A DNA stretch of 64,000 bases, taken from NCBI GenBank assembly GCA_006503535.1, contig QYRS01000007.1, forward strand, positions 186,001 to 250,000, read 5' to 3'. The stretch comes from Arthrinium phaeospermum (lineage: Eukaryota > Ascomycota > Sordariomycetes > Amphisphaeriales > Apiosporaceae). Below the pieces are notes generated by a model. It was not told the origin of the DNA. It made no database searches and worked only from the letters and a program-made list of their open reading frames with translations. Below, one piece after another: positions 11,998 to 24,479 of the stretch. Each line of letters begins with the position of its first letter. Position 1 is the first letter of the stretch. Made by a program: the position numbers and the translations under genes.

Positions 11998-14900
11998 GTA
12001 AGACGTGTCCATATAATGTAATCGAGTAGGGCCTTTGTCTCAAGGAACACCTACCAGTAAAAACCAAAAGATTAGCGCTTGTCCATATAATATACCCCTT
12101 TCTAGCAGAGCAATGAGTTCTTCCACTTCCAAGGCGTTAGCACGTTACGCTGTATATCCTGTATATGTGGCCAAGGCAGCTTAATGGAATCATAGTCGGT
12201 GAGAGTCAGTGTTGGGGCAGGTGGTGCTCGTGACCGTAAGATGAGCAGCAATGTCATGAACGAGAACTATAGGATACTGCTGTGTACATAAAGAGAGAGA
12301 GAGAGATATATATATATGAGGCAATGCAACCTACCATCACCTTAGTCATATATTCCGTCTATTCTGAGAGTCGTGTATGAATAGTACACAGCCATCCAAT
12401 AAATTGAGGCTTAGCTACGGAGTACCGTAGCCTTCCTTGGCAATGTTCTTGGCCGCTGTTGTTGCTTCTATTCTTAGAGATACATGGGGTCTACCCTATC
12501 GCTACAACTAAGCAGAGGAAAATGGCGCGTATCGTAAGAAAAGAGAGCAAGAATTACTGTACGCAGAGAGATGGAGGGCAACTTCTCATTGGCCGGGTTT
12601 ATTTGTTTGAAAGGCTTCGTCCTGTTTGTTGGTCACAGTCAGAGAGAGTTGGATTGCACTCATAATGAAACGTTTCTGGAATTTGGAGTTGGTGCAGGCA
12701 AACAGCAAGGAGGCATGGAGGCATGGAGGCATGTAAGTCGGGGTGAGAAGATGTTAATGCTGTTGTTACATGTGAGGAGGGAAGCACGCTACCTAGTAGT
12801 TGCATCTAGCGCAAGATGCCTAACAGTTCTACTCAAGACAGACGTACACAAGTAAGCATCTAGTTGCGGATGAATATATAGGTAAGATATGTAGATAGGT
12901 TATGTGTTTTAGCGGCGTATAGACGGGTGTAATTGATTGTTATTGTCGCCTTTGCTGTTAGTTAAGGGCTGCTACTACCTATGAAGCCTAAGAATTACCT
13001 ATCCTGGCGAATAACAGACAGCATGCATGGGGGACAAGACAGGGTTCATGCATGTTCTGCTCTACATACATATGGGGTCGTCGGGGTCAACACAATACTG
13101 ACCTTTTATTTTTTGCCCACCACCACAGGGCTTTCAAGTCGAATTTAGCTGCGACAATGAGACTTTTCTTGTATGGGCATGCGTATGTGTGTCTGTGTGA
13201 GTGGGCGATGTCTTGTCCGAAGCCCATGTTAGCATGGTGTTGCAAGAGGCTATTGGATAGCTCACAGGGGTTGTCAGGTCCTGCATATGCGCGACCGCTT
13301 TCTGTTAGTAGGCAGCCAGTCAGCAGCCAGGCAGATAGTAGTAGGTAGCAGATGGACGGATGGACAGACGGCCGGTCGGCCCAAGAGGAGAGAGCGAGAC
13401 AGAGAAAGAAGTCCGGCACCACGTGTCTTGGATCGGCATCACCTCGTCACGTAGCTGCTTCTGGAAAAAGGTTGTCAACTCGTTACCCGGAGTCTGGAGT
13501 AACGGCGGCTTTGGCGGATGACGATCGACTGACTGACGGAGCGAAGGAGCATGGCGTGGTTCGATGTTTGATGCCATGTACATCAGCGATGTAGGTATGC
13601 CGGCATAGTCCAGCACCTGCCTACATGTGTTTGGATACATACCTAAGCAGGTACCTGGTGGCCTACCTTGCCTGCATGGCTTGGTTTGCACGCGCCAGAA
13701 CAGTGCTCCTCGATAGTAAGTAACCAGGTATGTATGTACTTCCCTGATTCCGCATCTCGTCGGACAGCACCGCTCTATTCCAATGCTGAACAAACCGGCA
13801 ACCCATGACGGTGAAGGGGACGGGGTTTCGAGCAAACGGTTGTTCATGGTCCTATCCTATGCCCATCCACGTCACTAAAGAAAAGAAAAGAAAACCTTAC
13901 CCGAGTCCCCCCAAAGTGGAGACGCGACCCTCCAGAGGTGCTAAGTACAGTAAGTATGTAGTAGTAGTGCAGTAGGCCTGGCACGCACTGGCACCTAGAC
14001 GGGATAGAAAAGACAACCAGTCAGAGTGCGTTAAATACATAGGTAGCTGGGTTGAAGGTAGTAGTAACTATACTGCAAATAAGCAGAGGTATTCTCAGGC
14101 ACTCCGGTTGCCATAGACTGCTGGCTGTGCGGCGGGCGAGCCTAATAAACCAAGTATGGGAGGTATTGGATGGCAAGTTGGCATTTGATGGGGGTACAAG
14201 CGTGCACCCATCCATATAATATCCGACAACATTGATTGATTTATTTGATGTGGTTTTAACACTTAGCAAGTCTGAACACTTAACCCATTCGCATTTGCTT
14301 CGCTTGCTTTGCTTTGCTCTGCTCTGGTTTGATTTGCCTCGACTGATTTGCCCGCTCAATCACAGCCAAGATTCCCAGTCCAGCCCAAGCAGACAGCCGG
14401 CCAGCCAGACTACTTACTACTTGCCTGCCTGCCTACCTTGGACCTACTCGGACGAGTTGTCGCGAGAATAGTCGATCCGCCTATTTCTCTTTTCTCTCTC
14501 TCTCTCTCCCTCTCTCTCCAATCTCCCTTTCACTTGACTTGGCTTCACGTTACCTCAACCTAGCTTCCCCAAGACTATTATTGCCTTTCCCACTTGGCTG
14601 CAACCCAGCCTGCAAGTTTCAGACTTTGTGTGCGTCCTTTCATTTTCTCATCCCCGTCAACCCAAGAAATAACCCTCTCTCGCTCTCTCGCTCTTAGTGG
14701 TTGTCGCTGTTCTCGCAACTCACCCTCAACCTGCACCCGCCATTCCTTTTCATCCCTCCCCTTGCTGACCCAGCCCAACCCAGACTAACATAATAATGTG
14801 AAGCCAAGACACAATACAGTCATAACTTCACAACTTTCATTACATAATCCCCTGTTGAGTGGCTCGCTCGCCACGGCTTCTTCTTCTTCCCTCCTGTACT

Positions 14901-15042
14901 TGGTTATCCATTCCGCTCTTCCCCTTCCTTTGACACGGTCCATCCGTCTGTCATTTCCACCGGCATCATCATTTTCCGTATCCAACCGCATCCCGCCGCC
15001 TTTTGCAACCCCGTCAACTGCTTCATCTCTTCTCTCATCAAG
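11998..15042. other. Intergenic stretch with probable long promoter/leader of the SIR2 gene
   Basis: About 3 kb with no open frame I can assign. It contains a (GA)n(TA)n microsatellite at 12292-12318 and, from about 14470 to 15040, long CT-rich tracts typical of filamentous-fungal promoters and 5' untranslated leaders, leading to the ATG at 15043. Confidence 0.6.
12292..12318. repeat. (GA)n(TA)n compound microsatellite
   Basis: A run of about seven GA repeats passes directly into about six TA repeats, in the 3' flank of the Ca2+-ATPase gene. Confidence 0.85.
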
Positions 15043-16756
15043 ATGAATGGCACCAAGCGCCGACGTGGTGGCACAGCCAACACCACCGCCGCCACCACAG
15101 CCCGCAAAACTCGTCTTGTAGTTGCCGCCGTCAAGTCTGTTGAGGAAGAGTCCGAGACCGAAACTGAGACTCCGGCTCCCAAGACCACCACCTCCAAGAG
15201 GACCACCAAGCAACAGCCTGTTGCGGACGCCACCAAGGCCGAAGATGACCCTCTTTCTGACCTGCACCACCTTGCTGCCGACAAGTCTGACTCGTGGGAG
15301 ACCGAATCCTTGTTTGAGGACATTATTGATGACTTGACACAGGACAAAGTCCTTACTGACAGTAAGCCTTCTATTCATCCTTCATCTCATCTATCACCTA
15401 TGCTTGCATTCTTCACCAACCTTCGCCGCCATTTCTACGCGCCGTTCTTCGGCCCCGTCCTGCGCCGCACACCCAGCTGACCAGTTCTGCATAGTCGTGG
15501 AAGATGCCTGCACCACTGATGAGACGGTTCACTACCGTCAGCTTCTGCGCACTGCTGGACCAGAGCAGTTCTGCCGTTTGACTGTAGAAGATGGCAAGAT
15601 CACGGCCAAGAAACTCCTGACCGCTTTCGGAGTCATCCCGCCGCCCTTTCTCGAAGGCTCGCCTGACGATGAGTATTATGGGCTGTTGACTCTAGCCTTG
15701 AGTCGTGAGCTCAAGAAGAGGGCCAAATTAATGAATTTCAACACGGTGGGCGATGCCGTGAACCTCATCTACAACGCAAAGAACATCGTTGTGTTGACGG
15801 GGGCTGGCATTTCCACCTCCTTGGGCATCCCAGATTTCCGGTCCAAAGACACTGGCCTGTATGCTCAGCTGGCACAGCAAGGACTGGCCATCAATGACCC
15901 CCAAGAGGTGTTTGACATTCGAGTCTTTAATGAAGACCCGACTATCTTCTTCACCGTGGCCAAGGACATCCTGCCCAGCCACAAGAAGTTCACCCCCACG
16001 CATGCGTTTATTGCCATGTTGCAAAACAAGGGCAAGCTCCTCACCAATTACTCGCAAAACATCGATAACATTGAGGCCAACGCCGGCATCCTGCCCGAGA
16101 AGCTCGTCCAATGTCATGGCTCTTTCGCGACTGCCACCTGTCAAAAATGCAGCCATCAGGTAGTCGGTGATGAAATCTACTCCGATATCCGGGCCGGCCA
16201 AATCCCTCGTTGCCTCAAGTGTATCAAGACGTCACGAGGCAAGGGCAAGAGTAAGCGAAAACGTTCATCCAACCGGTCCTCTAGCCGGCGACTCCGGGGA
16301 AGCTCGGACGACGACGACGACGATTTCAACATCCCTTCGGCCGGCATCATGAAGCCCGATATCACCTTCTTCGGAGAGGATCTTCCCACCAAATTCCGGG
16401 ATCGGCTCGGCAATCATGACCGTGACCTAGTCGATCTGGTCATCGTTATTGGAACCTCGCTCAAGGTCACACCCGTGTCGGAGATGAGCCGGTTCCTGCC
16501 GCCGAACGTGCCGCAGATCTACATCTCCCGAGACCCGGTCAGCCACATCAACTTCGACATCGACCTACTTGGTGATTGTGATGTTGTCGTTGCGGAACTA
16601 TGCCGTCGTCTTGGCTGGGACCTTCAGCACGAGATGATCAACCCTTGCCAGAAGGTCCAAGTGAGCCCCGAGGAAGGATACAACAGCCGACACCGGTTTT
16701 CTCCCTTTGTGGCGCCGCCCGAGTCCGGCTCACTGAAACGAGAAGAGGATGAATGA
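15043..16756 (+). CDS. SIR2: Sir2-family NAD+-dependent protein deacetylase (SIR2/HST1 type)
   Basis: Exons 15043-15361 and 15477-16756 (intron 115 bp, GTAAGC donor, CCCAG acceptor) give 532 aa. The join completes a Thr codon and links the acidic VLTD end of exon 1 to DQFCIVVED, the SIR2/HST1-type N-terminal lead-in. Core motifs: GAGIS and GIPDFRS (about residues 215-229, NAD+ binding), NYSQNID (about 297-303), catalytic His in QCHGSF (about 320), a Cys4 zinc site (CQKC about 328-331, RCLKC about 352-355), PDITFFGE and VIGTSLKV. Between zinc knuckle and core lies a basic Lys/Arg/Ser stretch followed by a short Asp run, an insertion likely to be surface exposed or a nuclear localisation signal. 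The N-terminus is also basic. Enzymes of this type deacetylate histones for silencing; the target here is inference. Confidence 0.95.
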
Positions 16757-17690
16757 GTTCATTATTCGCCTATGGAGGACGAGGCAAGAGGACATCAATC
16801 CCCGTTGACCTGGCTGCCCCGCACACAATCGGCAAGGGGTTCATTCATTCCCTTCGCAAGTGTTCGGTCCCATGATCCCCCCTGGCCAGGTCATCCTCAA
16901 CCTCCAATACCGCCAATATTCAGCCGTCAATGCTGTTATATTGTCCGATGCTTAACAATAATTCTCGTCGGGGGTCTGGCACCCTGCAGGCATTTTGGGG
17001 CGTGTGGATACTTGTCGCCAATTCTTGGTGACTCGAGTGTAGAATTATATGTTGTTGTTGAGGCAAGGCGTTGGGTTAAAGGATATGCGGTTTTGTTTTC
17101 CTTTCTTTTCCCTGTTTCCCTGCTTGTTATTATTTGGCCCTTTCATCTTACTTCAAGATCATGCATGCGCTTGGCGGGCTTTTCTTTCTTGTATGGCATA
17201 GCGTCAAGAAACATCTGCGGTTTGAAGCAGGAAGCATCCAGCGCGATGCTGCAATTCTGTCGAGGGGTTTGAAGGGGGGTCTGGTTGTGGCATAGAGGAG
17301 GGTTGCGCGCGTGGCGAAAACAACAGACGCGCGACCTTGCTCACCTTTGAATTTTGTAACTACTACACGGCGATAATAGACTTGTACATAGAAAAGACTC
17401 GGATAAAAAAAATCGAGCTTAATAATACCAGAACATATGATACTCAACCCGTCAAGCAATGTGTAAAGCAACCGTTTGGAGGGGTCTGTGAAGGGAGACG
17501 GGCGATATTTTGCTCATACTGATCGCTGTATAAAAAAGATTGTTACACCATGTTACGACATTCGTGCGAATGTCCTTATCCTTATTACACGCCAGAAACA
17601 AGCAAAGCTTTCGCTTTCAGTTCGTTAAATACATCAGTTCGCTGCTTCTATCTTAACCTCCTTCTTCGCTATTCAACCAACCCTTTTAAT
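16757..17690. other. Convergent intergenic region (3' flanks)
   Basis: About 0.9 kb between the stop codons of the SIR2 gene and the minus-strand SCY1-like gene. It is T-rich with no credible coding frame, so probably the two 3' untranslated regions. Confidence 0.6.
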
Positions 17691-20600
17691 CTACAATAAA
17701 CTCTCGTACTTATCCAGACCCGAACCCTGCTGCTGATGTTGTTGCTGAGGCTGAGCAGGTTTCTGCTGCTGGTTCATCGCCATGCCCATGCCCATACCCA
17801 TTCCCATCCCCATGCTGTTCGACCCACCCACCATGCTGTTCATACCCATCTTGTTGTTGTTCATGCTGCTCATGCTACTCATGCTACTCATGCTGTTGTT
17901 CATCGGGCGCATCGCCGCCATGCCAGTACTACCCATCATGCTGCCCATGCTGGAAGTACTGGCACTGTTGGCCGCCGCCCCTCCAAAGGAAGACTGACCG
18001 AACGCGGACGCACTGCCGCTGCCACCGCCAAATGATGACGAAGACATGTTCCGTTGCGGCTGCGGTCCTCCTGGGGAGGAGGGAGGCTGAAGCCCGACGA
18101 AGCCGACGGAGTGCCGCTGCTGGGTGGCGGAGCCAGCGAGAAGGACGACAGGTTGGACGACGGCATGGCTGGCCGCTGTTGGTTCAGCGACATGCCAGCC
18201 ATGGACGATGACGGCGGGCTCATCATCGGCTTGTTGGCGGTGCTTGATGATGATGCCCACGGGTTGGCCGCGGGCACCGCCGCCGCCGCCGGTGTGATAG
18301 TAGATGAGCTAGATGCCCACGGGTTGCTGTTGCCAGCACCCGTCTTCGGGCTCGTCACGGGCTGCAGGGGTTGAGAGAACTGCGTCGCTTGCGGGGTCAA
18401 GGACTGGAAGCTGTTGAGGTCGGGCGTGACGGTCCTAAATGACGATTGGGGTTTCATGGCCCCGAACCCTCCAGCCGGGCTGGCCGTCGTGGGACTCGGG
18501 GTCGACCAAGAGAAGGCCGGCGCTGGCGGCGACTTGACACGCTGCGGTGTGGATGATCGTGTCGTGCCAGCGGCGTCACCCCAGCCAGCATCCATGGGGT
18601 TGCTTGAGTCGAGGCCGCCGCCGCCACTACCACCACCGCCTCCGACCTTGCCCCTGATGAGTTTCTCGAAGTCGTCCTCCGTGGACCCGTTGGTGTCAAA
18701 GGTGGTGCCTGTAACCCCGCCAAAGGCCATGAAGTCTTCGTTCTCCAGCGCCTTGCCGTTGGACGAGGAGCCAGACAGCTCCTGGAGCTTCTTGGTCTGT
18801 TCGTCTTCCACCCTCTTCGACAGCGTCCGGATGAGCTCCATGAAGGACTGGAACTGCTTCAGGTCGAGCAGCGGGCCCAGACTCATGCTCCAAAGTATAG
18901 GCAGGATATCCATTGCCACGAAGTCGGCATCAGCAACGTCGCCCACGACCCTCAACACGGCCAGCGCCGCCATCATGACCGCCGGCTCTTTGGTCTTTAT
19001 CACCTTAACCAGGGGGACGATCTTCTCCTGCATGGTATACTTATCCAAAGCACTCGACGATGACGTCTTCTTCCTCTCGGGGGCGAACCCGTCCAGGCCA
19101 TCGTCGCCTCCTGTGGGGTCATTGGAACCGCCACATAAGATCACAAACGCCTGCAAACCTCGGACCTTGATGGCGAGACTGTTCGTTTTGCTGAAGACGG
19201 TGGCGATGACGGGGAAGAGCTCGTTCTTGATGGTGCTGAAGTCCAATATGGGCAGCACCGTGGGCAAACCACGCATGGCCACATCCACAATTGCCGGCGT
19301 TGGGCATTCGATTGCCGTCATGATAATGGGCAAAATATCTATAGCCTTGATTAGTACGATTTACGAATGATATGGGTAGTTTTGGGTTTGTACACACCAT
19401 CCTTGAACTCCTTCCCGGAACAGTTGCTGGTCATAACAGAAGTGTGTTCCAGGATCACCATCAGCCCAGCATCACGAGCCGAATCTTTCTCCTGAACTTG
19501 AGCCTGCTTGGAATTGGTGACAAATATCTCCTTAATACGCGGCCGCACTTTCTCAGAGAAAGGTCGTTTCGAGGAAGGCAAAAGGTCAATGATCTTGAAG
19601 ACATTTTGCATAATAAGCGCCAGAAGCTCCCTGTCTTTGAGCTCCTCCAGCAGGGCCGGAAGAATCTTCTTTTCCATCACCGACTTGGGGAACGAAGGTA
19701 GCATCTTATTCAGACCCCGCATGAAAGAAGCCTTCTCGTTGGGCGTCTTAGCTGGAAACGCATCCAAAAAGCGTATTGTGGATACCATAACATTGTCGAA
19801 GTACTCGCTTTCCTGAAACTCTCTGGCTGTCATCCGCTGTGCAGGTCGCCGCGTGATTAAACGAGGCAGCACATGGGCTGCCAAGTCCCGAGGCAGTGGT
19901 CTTGACGAAAGAAACCCGTTCTGGGACGAGGGTACGGTTGAGGAGGACGAGAAAACCCTCTTGTACGAGGAGACGCTGGAATTGCACTCGATGGGAGATC
20001 GATGGGGCGAGTTATACAGCGCAACACATAGAAGACCTAACGAGAACATATCGGCTGACGTTGTGAGATTGGTATCCAAGACGAAGTCAGGAGACGTATA
20101 GTCCAAATTGAGCTGCACAAACCGAGGTAGCCTTGGGTCAAGGTTAAGGACCTCAGATAGACTGATCGGTTGTACTGAAGTTGGCTTTGTAGAGCCATCT
20201 GGGGGACTGGAAAAGGCAAGACCGCTAATTTTCCAGTCAGACTGCGGTTGCCAATGTTAGCAAGTTGACAATGTACAGGCGTCGGGCATGAAGTTCCCAC
20301 CTTAGCGTTCACCAGAATAGCATCCGGGGTGAGGTTGCCATGAACCAGCCCGGCATTCTCGTGCAAAAACTCCAGTGCCTTGCTGACCTGGAGCAAGCCT
20401 TTTTGTATCTCTAGCTCGTCTATCTCGAGTTCCCGCCTCCTTCTCGTGCCATCGGCCTCTTCGGTGACGTATCTGCTCGAGCGTCCACCCACGCCCCCAG
20501 CTCGTTCTTGGTCATCTTTTTCGGCAAGCAGACTAGCCAATGAGGCCGTGACGGGTTCGGTTACAAATTGCAGTCCTCCTCCGCGTGTTTCCTCGACCGG

Positions 20601-20897
20601 CTCCACGAGTTCCAGCACATTGGGGTGGCGCAAACGGGCGAGGGAAGAGGCCTCCTTCTTCAGGCGCTCGACAACTTCTTCGGCAGTGCGCTTGAAAGCG
20701 CTGGCGCCGGATCGTCCTAGGGAGTTCCCGTGCGAGTCGAGCGACTTCTTGTCGAAGACGAAGACGGAGTAGGGCTTCTTTGTCTTCTTGGCGGTCGCAT
20801 CGTAGATCTTCCAGGGGCCGGCAGTGGACGTAATGGTGGGAGAGATGGTGTAGTTGCTGCCGATGTTGGAAGAGAAGCTCTTCAAGGACGAAAACAT
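17691..20897 (-). CDS. SCY1: SCY1/SCYL2-like pseudokinase with HEAT-repeat region (apparent frame break near the C-terminus)
   Basis: Read on the minus strand: exon 1 20897-20301, exon 2 20241-19398, exon 3 19338-17691; both introns are 59 bp with good GT-AG sites and the frames join. The N-terminus (WKIYDATAKK, VFVFDKK) and the kinase-like fold match SCYL2/Scy1. The catalytic loop reads HGNLTPDAI instead of HRDxxxxN and the DFG site reads SGL, so catalysis is unlikely, as is normal for this family. A helical HEAT-type region follows (DILPIIM, VLPILDF), then a low-complexity tail with NPWASSSS repeats and a Met/Asn/Gly-rich end finishing GLDKYESLL. SCYL2/Scy1 proteins act with clathrin in trans-Golgi and endosome traffic. 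In exon 3 the reading frame changes at about 18060-18100 inside a CT-rich run (CTCCCTCCTCCCC); no GT-AG intron fits, and one extra base would give a 1029-aa protein. Confidence 0.85.
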
Positions 20898-21978
20898 GAT
20901 GGCAAGATGGGGCGACCTTCAGCCCTCATCTCTTCGTGTCGGGGCGTTGGGCGTATTCGGCAATTACGGTCCCGACCCTTTCTACGGCTTTCGCGCCGAG
21001 GATTCGCGCGCGCGCTGATCCGAGTCGCCGCGTTTTGTATTCCGATCGTGTCGGGAGTATCGGTCCGGTGATCTTGTCGCAGGATCGCGATGGTATGCTC
21101 TCGCAAAAGTTGGGATGCCTGCCGCAATTGGGTTGACCCGACTCTACCAGCGAATACGTTGTCAGTAAAGCTTACAGGGGTGAGTGCATCCAGTTCGCAA
21201 AATGAACTCCAACTAACTGGCCAAATAAGCTTGCCTCTCGATAGGAGCCAGACAAAAGCCTCGAGTTGTATGTATCTAGTATTAAGTACACCAAAGTTTC
21301 GGGTTGATATTCGGAAAGTAGTGTAGCGAACGGATTACAAGTAGAATTGCATGTAGATAGCGACACCTGGTCGGCTTGTGATCGATAGGCACTTGTCACT
21401 GCCCGATTTCCAACATGGAGGTTGAGCATAGGCGACAGACAATGGAGCTCCGGGGGTGGTCGTTCAAGCCACATCGACCACTTAGCAGTCCCAGTCAGAG
21501 TCTCCAGTGCGTGCCAGTAGGTAATAATAGAGCTAATAAGGTGGCAGCCACCGTGCATTGAGCAAGAGACAAGGGTTTCCGTTCCTTGGCGGCAAGTACC
21601 TTAGCCTAGGTAGGTCGGTAGCGGGGTTGCAACTGCAGCTGAGCTGCAGCGGCATTGCCCATGATGCACGGATTGGCATTGGTCCCTGGATTGGATCGGA
21701 TCGGGTCAGGCAATGCATCGAATGGTCTGACTGGCCTAAACGACCTCCGATAGCGCTACGGCCTACGCCTTTCCTGGCCCAATCACTTTTTTCCAATTCG
21801 AGTATATCAATACACAGCAATCCCGACGTCCAGCACCCGTCTGCGCTCGTTGGCAAATAAATTCTACCGTGACTGGACCCAATTGGCTGGAGCTGGATAC
21901 CACCACCTCAGGGACGTCCCATAGATCTGCATTCTGTTACAACAGCATATTGCTAGACTTGCATTATTTATAGAAACC
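20898..21978. other. Divergent promoter region between SCY1-like and BAT genes
   Basis: About 1.1 kb between the start codons of two divergently transcribed genes. An ATTTATAG sequence lies about 10 bases before the aminotransferase ATG. No supported coding frame. Confidence 0.55.
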
Positions 21979-23296
21979 ATGTTGCGACAGCTACTTCCGC
22001 GAGCTGGAAGGGCCTTCAGAGCTCCTGCTGCTCGCCAGCTTCTCCCTCTGAGCCTGGCCGCTCGTCAACCAGTGAGAGGCTACAGCATTCAGCCCGAGGC
22101 CGCCTCGCGCGCAAAGCCCGTCGATGTCGACCCCTCCCGGTTATCCATCACCAAGACCACCGACCCCAAGGAGCTGAAGGACCCCGCCACCCTCCTCTTC
22201 GGCCGGGAATTCACAGGTACAGACCCTATACCTACTTACTTGCGTGCCATACGATGGACGGGCATTTTGCTAACTTTGCTGCCAAGACCACATGCTCACG
22301 ATAGAGTGGACACAACAAGATGGCTGGATGGCACCCAAAATAACACCCTACCAGAATTTGTCCCTCGACCCGGCAACCTGTGTCTTCCACTACGCCTTCG
22401 AATGCTTTGAGGGCATGAAGGCCTACAAGGACAAGAACGGCAATGTGCGCCTGTTCCGCCCCGACAAGAACATGGAGCGCATGAACAAATCCACCGCCCG
22501 CATTGCCCTGCCCACCTTCTCGTCTACCGCCGTCATCGACCTGATCGCCCAGTTCGCCAAGCTCGAATCGCGCTTCATCCCCGACCAGCGCGGCTACTCC
22601 CTCTACCTGCGCCCGACCATGATCGGCACCCAAAAGACTCTTGGCGTCGGCCCGCCGGGTAGCGCCCTGCTCTACGTCATCGCCAGCCCCGTCGGACCCT
22701 ACTACCCCACGGGCTTCAAGGCAGTGTCGCTCGAGGCCACCGACTACGCCGTGCGCGCGTGGCCCGGCGGCGTGGGCGACAAGAAGCTCGGCGCCAACTA
22801 CGCGCCCTGCATCGTGCCGCAGATGGAGGCGGCCTCGCGCGGCTTCCAGCAGAACCTCTGGCTGTTCGGCGAGCAGGAGTACGTCACCGAGGTCGGCACC
22901 ATGAACATGTTCGTCGCCATGAAGAACAAGGAGACGGGCCAGAAGGAGCTGATCACGGCGCCCCTCGACGGCACCATCCTGCCCGGCGTCACCCGCGACT
23001 CCATCCTGGCGCTCGCGCGCGAGAAGCTCGCCCCCGAGGGCTGGATGATCTCGGAGCGCAAGTACACCATGAAGGAGGTCGCCGAGGCGTCCAAGGAGGG
23101 CCGCCTCATGGAGGCGTTCGGTGCCGGCACCGCCGCCATCGTGAGCCCCGTCCGGACGATCAGCTGGAAGGGCGAGGCGGTGGACTGCGGCCTGAGCGAG
23201 CACGAGGAGTCGGGCGAGATTGCCCTGCGCATGAAGGGCTGGATCGAGGCCCGGCAGTATGGTGATGAGGAGCACGAGTGGAGCCACGTGTGTTAA
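21979..23296 (+). CDS. BAT1: Branched-chain amino-acid aminotransferase, mitochondrial
   Basis: Exons 21979-22216 and 22287-23296 (70 bp intron, branch GCTAAC, acceptor CCAAG) encode 415 aa. The first 35 residues are rich in Arg, Ala and Leu with no acids, then RGYS, a typical mitochondrial presequence. The fold-type IV PLP enzyme is clear: FHYAFECFEGMKAY, LRPTMIGT, the PLP lysine in KKLGANYAP (about residue 246), EVGTMNMF, PLDGTILPGVTRDS and GTAAIVSPV. It interconverts leucine, isoleucine and valine with their 2-oxo acids using glutamate/2-oxoglutarate. The last exon is very GC-rich with strong C/G third-position bias compared with the flanks, as expected for a highly expressed housekeeping gene. 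Confidence 0.96.
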
Positions 23297-23922
23297 AGAG
23301 ACAAACAAACGGACGGACGGAGTCTGATAGATCGGCCGGTAACCTTGCTACTGGCGTCGCCCTTGTGTACCATGCCAAAGACGGTTGTAATTAAATAGGT
23401 TGATACGGCGCATGGCGTACATAGCTTCAGGCTAAGGTTCAGCCAAGCATCTAAAATGTTTGCATTTATAGATCACAATGCGAGTCCAGGGGTAAAATAC
23501 AGGTTTTAGCGAGAGATCATGAGATGCGTGAATGTACATAGGAAAGAATTGTCTTTTCTCTTCTGGGACTGCCTGCCGCAATCCCCAGCCCAATTCAAGC
23601 AGGAGCGACCCAGTTTCTATAATGCTGCATCTCTAACTCGGGTACACAGAACAAACGGCGAGGAGCCGGCAGCTGAAAGATGAGAGTGAAAACGAAGGAA
23701 ACGAGGTTCATGTACAGATGTGTAGGGCGGTCGCGAGACGGAAGGCGGGTTTGCTCCAAGCTCAGAAGACAAATGTTCCGAGCTGCCATCCTGTCATTCC
23801 GTCCTGGGAGTTGGGTCATGTTTCGTTTATAGCCTTTTTTTGTCTCCCAGACGTTCATCCGGTTTTTCCTTCTCTATATGTCCGCCCGTCCGTTGGCCCA
23901 CCAAAGGTCCGTCGAAGGATTC
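23297..23922. other. Convergent intergenic region
   Basis: About 0.6 kb between the stop codons of BAT1 and the minus-strand ESSS gene; only overlapping short frames, probably two 3' untranslated regions. Confidence 0.55.
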
Positions 23923-24479
23923 TTATCGCTTCTTCTCCGGGTCCTCGAGGATGCCCTCGGCTTCTAATCTCCTCCGCGCCTCCTCAAGAGCCCAAGTCTG
24001 TATCCTGTAAAGCGAATCAGCATCGAAGTTTGATATGAATTGATGACATAGGTAATGTGCGTGTGTGATCGACCGCGGAAGGCGAAGAAGGTGAGCCGAT
24101 GACTCCCTCGTCCGCAGAGTAGTATCGCGCGCGCACACACAACGACCATCTGGCTTGCGTCGTGGGTATGTGTAGCTCGAGCGAGTCATCTCTCGCGGGC
24201 TAGCTGGGCTACTTACGATGTGTCGGGCTTGAAGGCATAGGCGATGGCCGCCAAGGCGAAGGTGCCGCAGAAGCCGTAGTAGAAAGGCGTCTCCCATCCC
24301 TCCTTCTGGTACTTCTCGCCGGGCTTGACGCCGAACAACCAGCCGGACGGCGGGTCGTACTGCGGGCCGTGGCTGGCGGGCCGGGCGGCCGAAGAAGAGA
24401 AGGTTCGGGTGGCAGGGTTCGATGCGGAGGTGAGAGCGCGAGTCGCCCGGGCGGCGGCTTGCGGGCGGATCGCGGGCAT
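23923..24479 (-). CDS. NADH:ubiquinone oxidoreductase ESSS subunit (NDUFB11 type)
   Basis: Exon 1 24479-24217, exon 2 24004-23923, with a 212 bp intron (GTAAGT donor, TTTACAG acceptor) splicing within a Ser codon; product 114 aa. The N-terminus is an Ala/Arg/Ser-rich mitochondrial presequence. The conserved block GPQYDPPSGWLFGVKPGEKY, the following WE and a single membrane helix (about residues 66-84, YYGFCGTFALAAIAYAF) match the accessory ESSS subunit of the membrane arm of complex I. The C-terminus is a charged helix (ALEEARRRLEAEGI). A second complex I gene, the 30 kDa subunit, lies 10 kb to the right, but nothing suggests they are co-regulated. Confidence 0.9.

Noticed and set aside
22232..23308. 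358-aa minus-strand frame opposite the branched-chain aminotransferase
   Set aside because: Antisense shadow caused by strong third-position G/C bias; its translation is His/Gly/Arg-rich without any domain.
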